Positions 1 to 5,335 of a DNA stretch of 5,335 nucleotides are shown in pieces. Both the position numbers and the translations under genes were made by a program. Position 1 is the stretch's first letter. Each line of letters opens with the position of its first letter. The DNA is taken from NCBI GenBank assembly GCA_030614505.1, contig JAUWTX010000167.1, positions 1-5,335 on the forward strand, read 5' to 3'. This DNA is from Desulfuromonadales bacterium. Its GTDB lineage: Bacteria; Desulfobacterota; Desulfuromonadia; Desulfuromonadales; BM103. Under the pieces are notes generated by a model, which made no database searches, was not told the DNA's origin, and saw nothing but the letters and a program-made list of their open reading frames with translations.

Positions 1-1
1 G

Positions 2-502
2 TACAATGATTTTGTCATCCTCGGCCCGGCCAATGATCCTGCCGGGGTCAAAGGCATCAAAGATGCTTCGGAGGCTCTGCGGAAACTCTCTTCCGCTCAA
101 GCGAACTTCGTCTCCCGAGGTGACCAGTCTGGAACCCACACCAAGGAACTGGAGCTGTGGCAGGCTGCCGATGTGCTCCCCGTAGGGGCCTGGTACCTGG
201 AGGCGGGCCGGGGCATGGGGGAAGTCATTACTATGGCGACTGAAATTCAGGGATACACACTGGCAGACCGGGGTACTTACCTTGCCTATTATGACCAGAC
301 CGATCTTCAGGTCATGGTGGCGGGAGACAAGCGCCTCTTTAACCCCTACGGTGTTATGGTCGTCAATCCAGTGAAACACCACCACGTGAGGTATGAGCTG
401 GCCCTGGCCTTTGTCGATTACCTGATTTCGCATGAGGGACAGCAGATTATCGCCGATTATCGCAGGAATGGGGAGTCGCTGTTTTTCATTTACGAGCGGT
501 GA
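2..502 (+). CDS. tupA: Tungstate ABC transporter substrate-binding protein TupA (partial, C-terminal part)
   Basis: Periplasmic solute-binding protein that captures tungstate and delivers it to the TupB permease and TupC ATPase. The reading frame is open from base 2 and ends with TGA at 500-502, giving 166 residues; the signal peptide and the N-terminal ligand-binding part lie off the left edge. Family hallmarks seen, numbered from base 2: YNDFVILGP at residues 1-9, FVSRGDQSGTH at 36-46 (the serine/threonine-rich anion-binding segment), WYLEAGRGMG at 64-73, and the DRGTYLAYYDQ segment typical of TupA rather than ModA. The end (YLISHEGQQIIADYRRNGESLF) fits the normal C-terminus, so only the 5' end is missing. 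An internal GTG at 173 is not the true start, because conserved sequence continues upstream of it. No tupB follows: the next gene is convergent. The neighbouring tungsten-enzyme operon supports tungstate over molybdate as ligand. The family call is firm; the exact anion is inferred. Confidence 0.9.
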   Translation, partial: YNDFVILGPANDPAGVKGIKDASEALRKLSSAQANFVSRGDQSGTHTKELELWQAADVLPVGAWYLEAGRGMGEVITMATEIQGYTLADRGTYLAYYDQTDLQVMVAGDKRLFNPYGVMVVNPVKHHHVRYELALAFVDYLISHEGQQIIADYRRNGESLFFIYER

Positions 503-598
503 TTTTAGGGGTGCTCAGGCAATTCATCCATCTTTGTAAAACTTCTGCGGACATGATGTCTTGTGCTGTTTACCGTTGAGTGCTCACGAATTCAGCTT
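503..598. other. Convergent intergenic gap, no clear terminator
   Basis: These 96 bases separate the stop codons of tupA and the radical SAM gene. I see only an imperfect inverted repeat: GTAAAAC at 536-542 against GTTTAC at 568-573, enclosing the near-palindrome GACATGATGTC at 550-560. There is no GC-rich stem followed by a T-run in either direction, so a classic intrinsic terminator is not supported. A weak bidirectional hairpin or Rho-dependent termination remains possible. Confidence 0.35.
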
Positions 599-1684
599 CT
601 AAATAAATCGCTCCATCATCTCCTGCATCGCTTCATCTACCCCATCCTTGCCGTAGTGACGGTATATTTCCTCCAATATCTCTTTGGCTTTCGTGCGTAT
701 CCTTGGGTGGTCGAGGTCGGAGAGTTTCTCCAGCATCCCGGCGCGGCGGGCGACTTGAAAGAGTTCTCGGTCATACTTTGGAAGGGAGAGGAATGTGTCG
801 ATGATGCCAAGGAGCCTGTCCTTATCTTCGGGGAGTCTGCCATCGAGTTCGCCCAGGAGGTTGAGGATGTGGTCGCTGGCAATCTTCACGCCATCGACAT
901 CAAGGGCCTCGATGAAGGTGCGAATTTCCTTTACGATCTCAATGTCGGTAAGTCTCGTCAGTTTGCCGGAGGAGAACTCCTCCCAGAGGGGCAGTTTGGA
1001 GCCGAGACATATGGTGCGGAACCTGATGAAGTCGGGACCGATTTCATTCAGGACACGTGCGGAGTCAACAGCATGTCCCTCGGTGAACTCCCGGCCGCCG
1101 AGCCCTGGCATAATATATTCGCTGAGCTCTATCCCTGCCTCAACGACCCGCTTGCCGCCACGAATATGGCCGTCGGCGGTTACCCCTTTTTTGACTATCT
1201 CAAGGAGAGGGTCATGTCCACTCTCCATCCCGATATGGATGCGGGTGAGACCCAGTTCCCGGTAGGAGACAAGGTCGTCGACGGAGCGGGTCGACATGGT
1301 TCTGGAGCGGGCGTAACTGGTTATCCTGGTTACCTCCGGAAACCGCTCTTTAAAGTGGCCGAGGATATGGCGGACGGCGTCGGGTTTCATGGCGAGTGAG
1401 TCACCATCCTGGAGGAAGGCTGTTGTCCCGCCGCTGCTGAGGGCATTCTTTACCATCCATCCGTATTGGTCGTGGACAGGTCCCCCGCTTTTTATCTCGT
1501 CTCTGATTCTCGCCATGGCGTCGATATCTGCCTCGACTTCGGCGATGTCACGGATCTCGAAGGAACGCTTGCGGTAAGAGCGGCAGAATTTGCACTTATT
1601 CCAGGGACAACCACGCGTCAGGCGGATGAGATAACTCCCCGCCTCGCTGGGTGGACGGATGGGACCTGTTTCAAAGGTGTTCAT
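599..1684 (-). CDS. Radical SAM protein with CX4CX2C cluster motif
   Basis: 361-residue radical SAM enzyme of the COG1032-like (Elp3/MiaB-type core) group; reaction unknown. The SAM-binding [4Fe-4S] cluster is expected on C26, C31 and C34 in TRGCPWNKCKFC. The first spacing is four residues, not the canonical three; the nucleotide sequence confirms this. Other core elements are the leading RPPSEAGSYLIRLTRG strand (residues 10-25), FLQDGDSLAM around 90-99, IGMESGHDPLLEIVKKG (151-167, the usual G-ESG substrate/SAM strand) and EYIMPGLGG (189-197). The C-terminal 100 residues are mostly helical and charged, with no extra cysteine cluster and no B12-binding domain. The ATG start fits because family similarity begins at residue 9-10; a weak AAAGGG lies upstream. 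It follows the hydrolase gene by 19 bp and is the last gene of the run. A radical SAM-like gene (cmo) also neighbours aor in Pyrococcus furiosus, as I recall, so a cofactor-related role is conceivable but unproven. Confidence 0.85.
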   Translation of the reverse strand: MNTFETGPIRPPSEAGSYLIRLTRGCPWNKCKFCRSYRKRSFEIRDIAEVEADIDAMARIRDEIKSGGPVHDQYGWMVKNALSSGGTTAFLQDGDSLAMKPDAVRHILGHFKERFPEVTRITSYARSRTMSTRSVDDLVSYRELGLTRIHIGMESGHDPLLEIVKKGVTADGHIRGGKRVVEAGIELSEYIMPGLGGREFTEGHAVDSARVLNEIGPDFIRFRTICLGSKLPLWEEFSSGKLTRLTDIEIVKEIRTFIEALDVDGVKIASDHILNLLGELDGRLPEDKDRLLGIIDTFLSLPKYDRELFQVARRAGMLEKLSDLDHPRIRTKAKEILEEIYRHYGKDGVDEAMQEMMERFI

Positions 1685-1703
1685 TTTGTAACCCTTTAGT
1701 AAC

Positions 1704-2483
1704 TCAGTATTGATTCAAAAATTCAGAGATTGCTTGCAGCGTCTTTGTCGGCTGGTCACGGAAAGGCGAATGTCCACAGTCTGGCAGGAGGGTGAGTGCT
1801 ACTTTACCTGGTAGCTTCTCCATGATTTTTTCCAGTTGTTTGATCGTTCCATAGTTGTCGTCTTCACCCTGGATCAACAGGACCGGCATCTCAATCTTCG
1901 GCAGATATTCTTCCAGATTCCAGACCAGAAAATCCTCATTCAGCCAGGCCTGGTTCCAGCCCAGAAAAGCACAATCAACGTTGTTGCCATGATAACGGGC
2001 CAGTTGTTCACGCAAAGCCATATCTTTATAGGCAACTCTGGCTTCGCGAATGCTGGCCAGGGTAAGCTCTTCAACAAACACGTGCGGGGCCATCAGGACC
2101 AGTCCCCGGATTCTCTTGTCGGTAATGCCGCCAGCGTTGATCAGGGCGATGGATGCGCCATCGCTGTGTCCTACCAGAACATCTCTTTGTATCTCGGCGG
2201 CATCAAGGATTTTCGGTAATACAATCAGTCCTTCATCGTGCATGAAGGTGAGAGGTCTTGGCAAGGGGCAGGGATCTGAGCCACCGTAACCTGCCCGGCT
2301 GTAAGTCAGGACTCTGCAACCGGTCAACCGGGCCACCTGACGTGGAAAATCTTTCCACATGGTCAGACAACCCAACCCTTCATGCAGAAGAACCAGCGTC
2401 AGGGTATCGCTTTGGGAAGGGGAGAGCAGCTGATATTCCAGGTTGAATCCGTCGATGTTGAAAAAACCGTGTGATTCAAGCAC
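1704..2483 (-). CDS. Alpha/beta-fold hydrolase
   Basis: Soluble alpha/beta hydrolase of about 259 residues, a normal length for the family; no signal peptide or membrane segment. Numbered from the GTG at 2483-2481: the oxyanion-hole strand LLHEGLG (HEG at 34-36), the nucleophile elbow VGHSDGAS with Ser107, the acid in QGEDDNYGT (Asp208 or Asp209) and the base in DCGHSPFRDQP (His238). All triad members are present, so it should be active as an esterase, thioesterase, lactonase or C-C hydrolase; the substrate cannot be read from sequence. A helical cap spans roughly residues 133-196. Start choice: a longer GTG start at 2495 adds four residues but has no ribosome-binding site, whereas GTG at 2483 has GAGGA five bases upstream, so I prefer the shorter form. 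It lies 56 bp downstream of the AOR-family gene and 19 bp before the radical SAM gene, consistent with one operon. It may supply or remove an acid or aldehyde for the oxidoreductase, but that is guesswork. Confidence 0.88.
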   Translation of the reverse strand: MLESHGFFNIDGFNLEYQLLSPSQSDTLTLVLLHEGLGCLTMWKDFPRQVARLTGCRVLTYSRAGYGGSDPCPLPRPLTFMHDEGLIVLPKILDAAEIQRDVLVGHSDGASIALINAGGITDKRIRGLVLMAPHVFVEELTLASIREARVAYKDMALREQLARYHGNNVDCAFLGWNQAWLNEDFLVWNLEEYLPKIEMPVLLIQGEDDNYGTIKQLEKIMEKLPGKVALTLLPDCGHSPFRDQPTKTLQAISEFLNQY

Positions 2484-2488
2484 GGTTG

Positions 2489-2493
2489 TCCTC
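2489..2493 (-). promoter_or_regulatory. Ribosome-binding site deciding the hydrolase start
   Basis: On the coding strand GAGGA is followed by five bases and then GTG at 2483-2481. This is a near-consensus Shine-Dalgarno at good spacing. The upstream in-frame GTG at 2495 overlaps this motif and is preceded only by a T-run, so the shorter start is favoured. Confidence 0.6.
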
Positions 2494-2495
2494 AC

Positions 2496-2530
2496 AAAAA
2501 GTCATAAGTCACACTCAAAAAAAGTCGTAA
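2496..2530. repeat. Short direct repeat in the AOR-hydrolase gap
   Basis: Two near-identical 12-mers, AAAAAGTCATAA at 2496-2507 and AAAAAGTCGTAA at 2519-2530 on the plus strand, are offset by 23 bp (about two helical turns) inside the AT-rich 56-bp gap between the AOR-family gene and the hydrolase gene. They could be a protein-binding pair, an RNA-processing element or chance in an A-rich stretch. No hairpin or convincing promoter accompanies them. Confidence 0.3.
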
Positions 2531-2539
2531 AATAGACGA

Positions 2540-4882
2540 TTACCCCCCCGAAACGTAAGAAATCAGACCGATTTCACTGCCATCAGGAATCTCGGTTTGG
2601 TCTTCGCCGGCAAGAATCATCCTGCCGTTGATAACAATATTGAGGTTCGGGTCGTTCAGGACCTCCTGCGCCTCAGGCAGTTTTTGTTCCAGAAGCTGGC
2701 GCAGTTCACTCAGATGAGCGACCTGCTCGTCGACAATGATACTCTGTTCCGGTACGCCGGGAAGCACACAGGGAAATTTTACCCTGATGCTGTAGCCGGT
2801 GACGACTTGCGAAAGTTGTGTGTGCCAGTCGAGCGAGGGAACTCCTTCCTGATTGAGTCCGGTCAGTTGGTAGAAACGCTGCTTGAGTGCGTCAAACTGC
2901 TCCCGATCGATCTTTTCTCCTTTGAAAGGCCCAACTTTGATTGGCTCATCGAACCAACGGGACGGCAGACTGTCGTCTACGCCCCGCAGACCGAGACGGA
3001 AGTTAAGCATTCGTTCCAGTCCGGTGATGTTGCGGCCGATTTCATCCAGCTGCCCGGCATCGAACTGCAGCTTGGTTAACTCGCTAAGCTGGGTAGCAAA
3101 GTCGGCCAGATCGGGAGTCGTTGGCGAGTTGAATAGCTTGGTGCTGAAGCGGCACATGCCGATCGCATCACCTGCGGCAAAGGTGTTTTCGCAGCGCCGT
3201 ACTGCGTACTCCTTGCCCTTGTAAGAGGTCGGTTCAGGAGCGACCACGCCGCCGTAGAGGGTGGTTTTAAATTCGGTGTCATCGTTGATGCGGGCATTGA
3301 TCTCAAGGGTAACCCGATTCCGCAGATGATCCATGCCACGGGTGGCAACCGCTAACCCCAGTGCAAAGGCCTTGAGAATGCGAGCGTCGTGGGGGTCGGA
3401 TTGAAACAGACCCTTGGAGGCCATGCAGTATTTCAGTGCCTCAGCCGGGTATTTGCCCTGTTCGACTGCGCGACTTGAAGTGGCGATGGTGTCGCCGAAG
3501 CCTTCACGTTTTGCGGTCATGAACAATAACTGCTCAATGACCGGATAATTCCCCCAGGTCAGATCCAGGCCGCCGGTGATCTTCTGATCGATAATTCCAC
3601 GCTGGTAAAGCTCCATAGCCCAGGCGATGGAGCTGCCTGTGCTGGAGGCATCAAGGGCCAGGTCATTGAGAATGTTGTTCAGCCTTAAGACCTGCTCCGG
3701 CTCTTTGATGCCGATGTTGGGGCCGAACTTGCCGACAGTGATGTATTCCGGGCCTTCTCCCTTGTCATACTTGTCGAAGTGGCCGTCGTTGTTGATGCCG
3801 TTGTAGGTGCGTTGTTTGTGATGTTCAAGGGAGCTCTGTTCTTTATCGTAGCTGGCATTACCGTTGAGACCGGTCAGGGCGCTGGCTCCCCAGCCCCCTT
3901 TACCGCCAGGGAGCATGTCGTTGTTGGCCCGGCAACGGACCGGACATTTGAAACAACCACTCATCCCCGGGCGATAGGGGTCGAAGTTGTCAGCGTCGAG
4001 GCTGTCGTGCCAGGTGGTTTCCTGGTTGTTTTTGGTGCCCATGGCGCCGAGGACCCGGCTCGGTTTGTACAGGAAAGGGGTGCCGACTTTCTTCAGGGCG
4101 TTCTGCACCACGCTCGCGGCGAGGATTTTTTTGCCGATGTCACGGTTTTTCTCTTTGTAAGCATCGGAAAGCTCAAGTTCCGCTAGCTTGCCCTGAATGA
4201 GAATTGCCTTTAGATGCAGGGCGCCCATCTTGGCTCCACCGCCACCACGGGCCCAGATCGATTTTTCCCCGGCCATGATGCCGCTGCAGAGGACCCGGTT
4301 TTCTCCGGCGCTGCTGATCCGCGCCATCGCCATATCTTTCTGTTCGCTGCAATCGAAATCACGCTCGATTGCAGCGGTGAATTCAATGTTGTCCATGCCG
4401 CAATAGGGGGTGGCATCGATAAAGTTGATCTGTTCCTGTTCGATCTTGAGCAGTGTCCATTGTGGGTTGCGGCCGTAGAGGACCAGATGGTCGTAACCGT
4501 GGAGTTTAAGATAGGAGGGGAAGAAGTCGCCGGCGTTACTGTCGAGGATCGCCCGACTCTCCGGTGAGCGGCTGGTGACATTGCCGCGGGTGGCGCCCGG
4601 CATGTTGCCGGTGAGGACTCCGGCACCGAAGATCAATGGCACTTCGGGATCGAGGGCGTCCTTTTCATCCTGCAACAGGTTATAGAGCAGGTACATATTG
4701 CCGCCGCGTCCGGCCAGAAAGTTCTGGACTGCCTCTGTCGGCAAGTAGCCGCGTTTGCAACTTCGTTGCTCGAGATCAACAAAGAGCACTGCGCCCTGAC
4801 TTGGGTACTGTGGAGCCTTATACATCCGGCTCAAAAGCCGCTTGACCCGCGGCCTGATATCCCCCTTTTGTCTGATATCCAT
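2540..4882 (-). CDS. AOR-family tungsten oxidoreductase fused to a C-terminal MoaD-like domain
   Basis: 780-residue tungstopterin enzyme of the aldehyde:ferredoxin oxidoreductase family, which oxidises aldehydes to acids with ferredoxin-type acceptors (family knowledge); the substrate here is unknown. Domain 1 spans about residues 30-232, with AGRGGNMYLLY (57-67), GVLTGNMPGATRGNVTSRSP (88-107) and RGGGGAKMGALHLKAI (212-227). The [4Fe-4S] ligands are C310, C313 and C317 (CFKCPVRC) plus C577 in DAIGMC (572-577), the counterpart of the pterin-binding DxxGLC motif. EGPEY (376-380) and RGMDHLR (515-521) carry the conserved acidic and histidine positions near the tungsten site. The other pterin motif is degenerate: NDLALD (406-411) where DxxGLD is the textbook form. 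AOR-type sequence ends near residue 692; residues 697-780 form a MoaD-like domain ending SGG. A basic 30-residue N-terminal extension and an insertion at about 320-372 are unusual. The ATG start is supported by GAGGA four bases upstream, and the upstream gene's TAA abuts it. No signal peptide, so it is cytoplasmic. The family call is firm. Confidence 0.93.
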   Translation of the reverse strand: MDIRQKGDIRPRVKRLLSRMYKAPQYPSQGAVLFVDLEQRSCKRGYLPTEAVQNFLAGRGGNMYLLYNLLQDEKDALDPEVPLIFGAGVLTGNMPGATRGNVTSRSPESRAILDSNAGDFFPSYLKLHGYDHLVLYGRNPQWTLLKIEQEQINFIDATPYCGMDNIEFTAAIERDFDCSEQKDMAMARISSAGENRVLCSGIMAGEKSIWARGGGGAKMGALHLKAILIQGKLAELELSDAYKEKNRDIGKKILAASVVQNALKKVGTPFLYKPSRVLGAMGTKNNQETTWHDSLDADNFDPYRPGMSGCFKCPVRCRANNDMLPGGKGGWGASALTGLNGNASYDKEQSSLEHHKQRTYNGINNDGHFDKYDKGEGPEYITVGKFGPNIGIKEPEQVLRLNNILNDLALDASSTGSSIAWAMELYQRGIIDQKITGGLDLTWGNYPVIEQLLFMTAKREGFGDTIATSSRAVEQGKYPAEALKYCMASKGLFQSDPHDARILKAFALGLAVATRGMDHLRNRVTLEINARINDDTEFKTTLYGGVVAPEPTSYKGKEYAVRRCENTFAAGDAIGMCRFSTKLFNSPTTPDLADFATQLSELTKLQFDAGQLDEIGRNITGLERMLNFRLGLRGVDDSLPSRWFDEPIKVGPFKGEKIDREQFDALKQRFYQLTGLNQEGVPSLDWHTQLSQVVTGYSIRVKFPCVLPGVPEQSIIVDEQVAHLSELRQLLEQKLPEAQEVLNDPNLNIVINGRMILAGEDQTEIPDGSEIGLISYVSGG
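2543..2794 (-). other. MoaD-like beta-grasp domain (AOR residues 697-780) with C-terminal Gly-Gly
   Basis: The last 84 residues of the AOR-family protein match the plan of MoaD sulfur carriers: an opening strand (YSIRVKFPCVLPG), a helix after VDEQVAHLSELRQLLEQKLP (718-736), the strand INIVING-type segment (NIVINGRMI, 748-756) and the closing IPDGSEIGLISYVSGG (765-780). The normal end of MoaD is VSGG, whose terminal glycine is adenylated by MoeB and converted to a thiocarboxylate that provides the dithiolene sulfurs of molybdopterin/tungstopterin. Here the diglycine is the true C-terminus of the polypeptide, directly before TAA, so the chemistry remains possible even though the domain is fused. 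The domain assignment rests on pattern recognition of length, layout and the end motif. Confidence 0.82.
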
Positions 4883-5335
4883 TTAGTCCTCGTTAGACAT
4901 TTGCGCATCGGCTCCGAAATCGCCGCCAGTTCCGAAGCCATCGTCGACTCTGCTGTCGAGCAGTTTGGGACTGTATTCCCTCATGGTGTCGATAATGGCC
5001 GCAAAAGGGACGTCGGCAAAGGAACCGCGCTCATGGACATATTCCATATGCTTGCGTTGATCAACATCGAAGGGGTGAAAGATCGAATCTTCCCTGCCGT
5101 TGAACTCCAGGGGCTTGACCCGAAACCTGGTACAGAGTTCCAGGTTGAACGCCGGGGTTGCTTTGACCCAGACTCCAAGCAGGTAGAATTCTGTAAAGGC
5201 ATGCCAGCGCATCAGGTCGCCGCCGTTCATTTCGCGTAAGCGTGGGGTATTGAGGTGGTTGTTGACATCGGCAAAACCGATGCGCGATGGGATTCCCACG
5301 GCTCGTCCACAGGCAGCCAGGAGTGATGATTTGGA
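4883..5335 (-). CDS. Transglutaminase-like (papain-fold) protein, partial (C-terminal part)
   Basis: C-terminal 150 residues of a transglutaminase-like superfamily protein, a fold that includes cysteine proteases, amidases and transglutaminases. The frame is open to the right edge and stops with TAA at 4883-4885. The first visible residues, SKSSLLAACGRAVGIPSRIG, match the helix after the catalytic cysteine (usual form C-x-KA-LL-A-lRA-GIPAR), so the nucleophile should lie a few codons off the edge. The catalytic histidine is the H of RWHAFTEFYL (codon at 5201-5203). At the usual aspartate position of W-V-x-x-D-P-T the protein has WVKATPAFN, a Thr instead. The later KPLEFNGREDSIFHPFD and MEYVHERGSF segments are, as I recall, typical of one uncharacterised bacterial subfamily. 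The GTG at 5299 is internal, not the start. Its TAA touches the ATG of the AOR-family gene, and its last codons contain that gene's ribosome-binding site, so the two are translationally coupled. Substrate and activity are unknown. Confidence 0.82.
   Translation of the reverse strand, partial: SKSSLLAACGRAVGIPSRIGFADVNNHLNTPRLREMNGGDLMRWHAFTEFYLLGVWVKATPAFNLELCTRFRVKPLEFNGREDSIFHPFDVDQRKHMEYVHERGSFADVPFAAIIDTMREYSPKLLDSRVDDGFGTGGDFGADAQMSNED
4887..4891 (-). promoter_or_regulatory. Ribosome-binding site of the AOR-family gene, inside the upstream gene
   Basis: On the coding strand GAGGA sits four bases before the ATG at 4882-4880 and lies within the last codons of the transglutaminase-like gene (reading GAG GAC TAA ATG). 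Stop and start codons are directly adjacent, which predicts translational coupling. It also supports the ATG at 4882 over the internal Met20 codon at 4825, which has no such motif. Confidence 0.7.

Noticed and set aside
173..502. GTG at 173 as the start of a short stand-alone protein
   Set aside because: TupA-conserved sequence (YNDFVILGP, SRGDQSGTH) continues in frame upstream to the window edge.
536..573. Inverted repeat between the convergent genes as an intrinsic terminator
   Set aside because: The stem is AT-rich, imperfect and has no T-run on either side.
511..586. GTGCTCA repeated at 511-517 and 580-586
   Set aside because: A seven-base match with no further symmetry or context is expected by chance.
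563..1399. 278-codon open frame on the plus strand, opposite the radical SAM gene
   Set aside because: Its product has no recognisable domain, whereas the minus-strand frame carries clear radical SAM motifs. It is a shadow frame.
2500..2532. Possible internal promoter before the hydrolase gene (TTTACG and TATGAC, about 19 bp apart on the minus strand)
   Set aside because: Both boxes match only four of six consensus bases and the spacing is long; an A/T-rich gap yields such matches by chance.
2597..3079. 160-codon plus-strand open frame opposite the AOR-MoaD gene
   Set aside because: Antisense to well-conserved AOR and MoaD sequence and without recognisable motifs of its own.
4766..5239. 157-codon plus-strand open frame across the transglutaminase/AOR junction
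   Set aside because: Both minus-strand genes beneath it are recognisable and coupled, so this frame is coincidental.
5297..5299. GTG at 5299 as the start of the transglutaminase-like gene
   Set aside because: The frame is open to the edge and the conserved SKSSLLAACGRA helix lies upstream, so the gene is cut by the window.

Overview
The window looks like chromosomal DNA from an anaerobic bacterium with a tungsten-dependent aldehyde/acid metabolism. The gene content (tungstate-binding protein, a tungstopterin oxidoreductase of the AOR family, a radical SAM protein) and the moderate GC content fit the Desulfuromonas/Geobacter/Pelobacter type of delta-proteobacteria. That placement is inference from gene content, not from a phylogenetic marker.

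Layout. The left edge (2-502, plus strand) holds the C-terminal 166 residues of TupA, the periplasmic tungstate-binding protein of an ABC importer. After a 96-bp gap with no gene, everything else reads on the minus strand and converges on tupA. Read in its own direction (right to left) this is a compact four-gene run: (1) the C-terminal part of a transglutaminase-like protein (4883-5335, cut by the window edge); (2) a 780-residue AOR-family tungsten oxidoreductase whose C-terminal 84 or so residues are a fused MoaD-like beta-grasp domain ending in a free Gly-Gly (2540-4882); (3) an alpha/beta hydrolase with a complete Ser-Asp-His set (1704-2483); (4) a radical SAM protein with a CX4CX2C cluster motif (599-1684). 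The stop codon of gene 1 directly abuts the ATG of gene 2. The gaps are 56 bp between genes 2 and 3 (44 bp with the longer start of gene 3) and 19 bp between genes 3 and 4, so a single transcript is likely.

How the genes may work together. TupA would supply tungstate and the AOR-family enzyme would use it in a bis-pterin tungsten site with a nearby [4Fe-4S] cluster. The MoaD-like tail carries the diglycine end used by sulfur carriers in pterin-dithiolene synthesis. This suggests a built-in sulfur-carrier or maturation domain, or one released by proteolysis. The translationally coupled papain-fold (transglutaminase-like) protein is a candidate partner for the diglycine tail, but that link is a hypothesis. 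The hydrolase could make or consume the substrate. The radical SAM protein could modify the cofactor or a metabolite. Nothing in the sequence fixes either role.

The most unusual features are the AOR-MoaD fusion with its intact Gly-Gly end and the transglutaminase-like gene coupled to it. No RNA gene, mobile element, CRISPR array or convincing terminator was seen.
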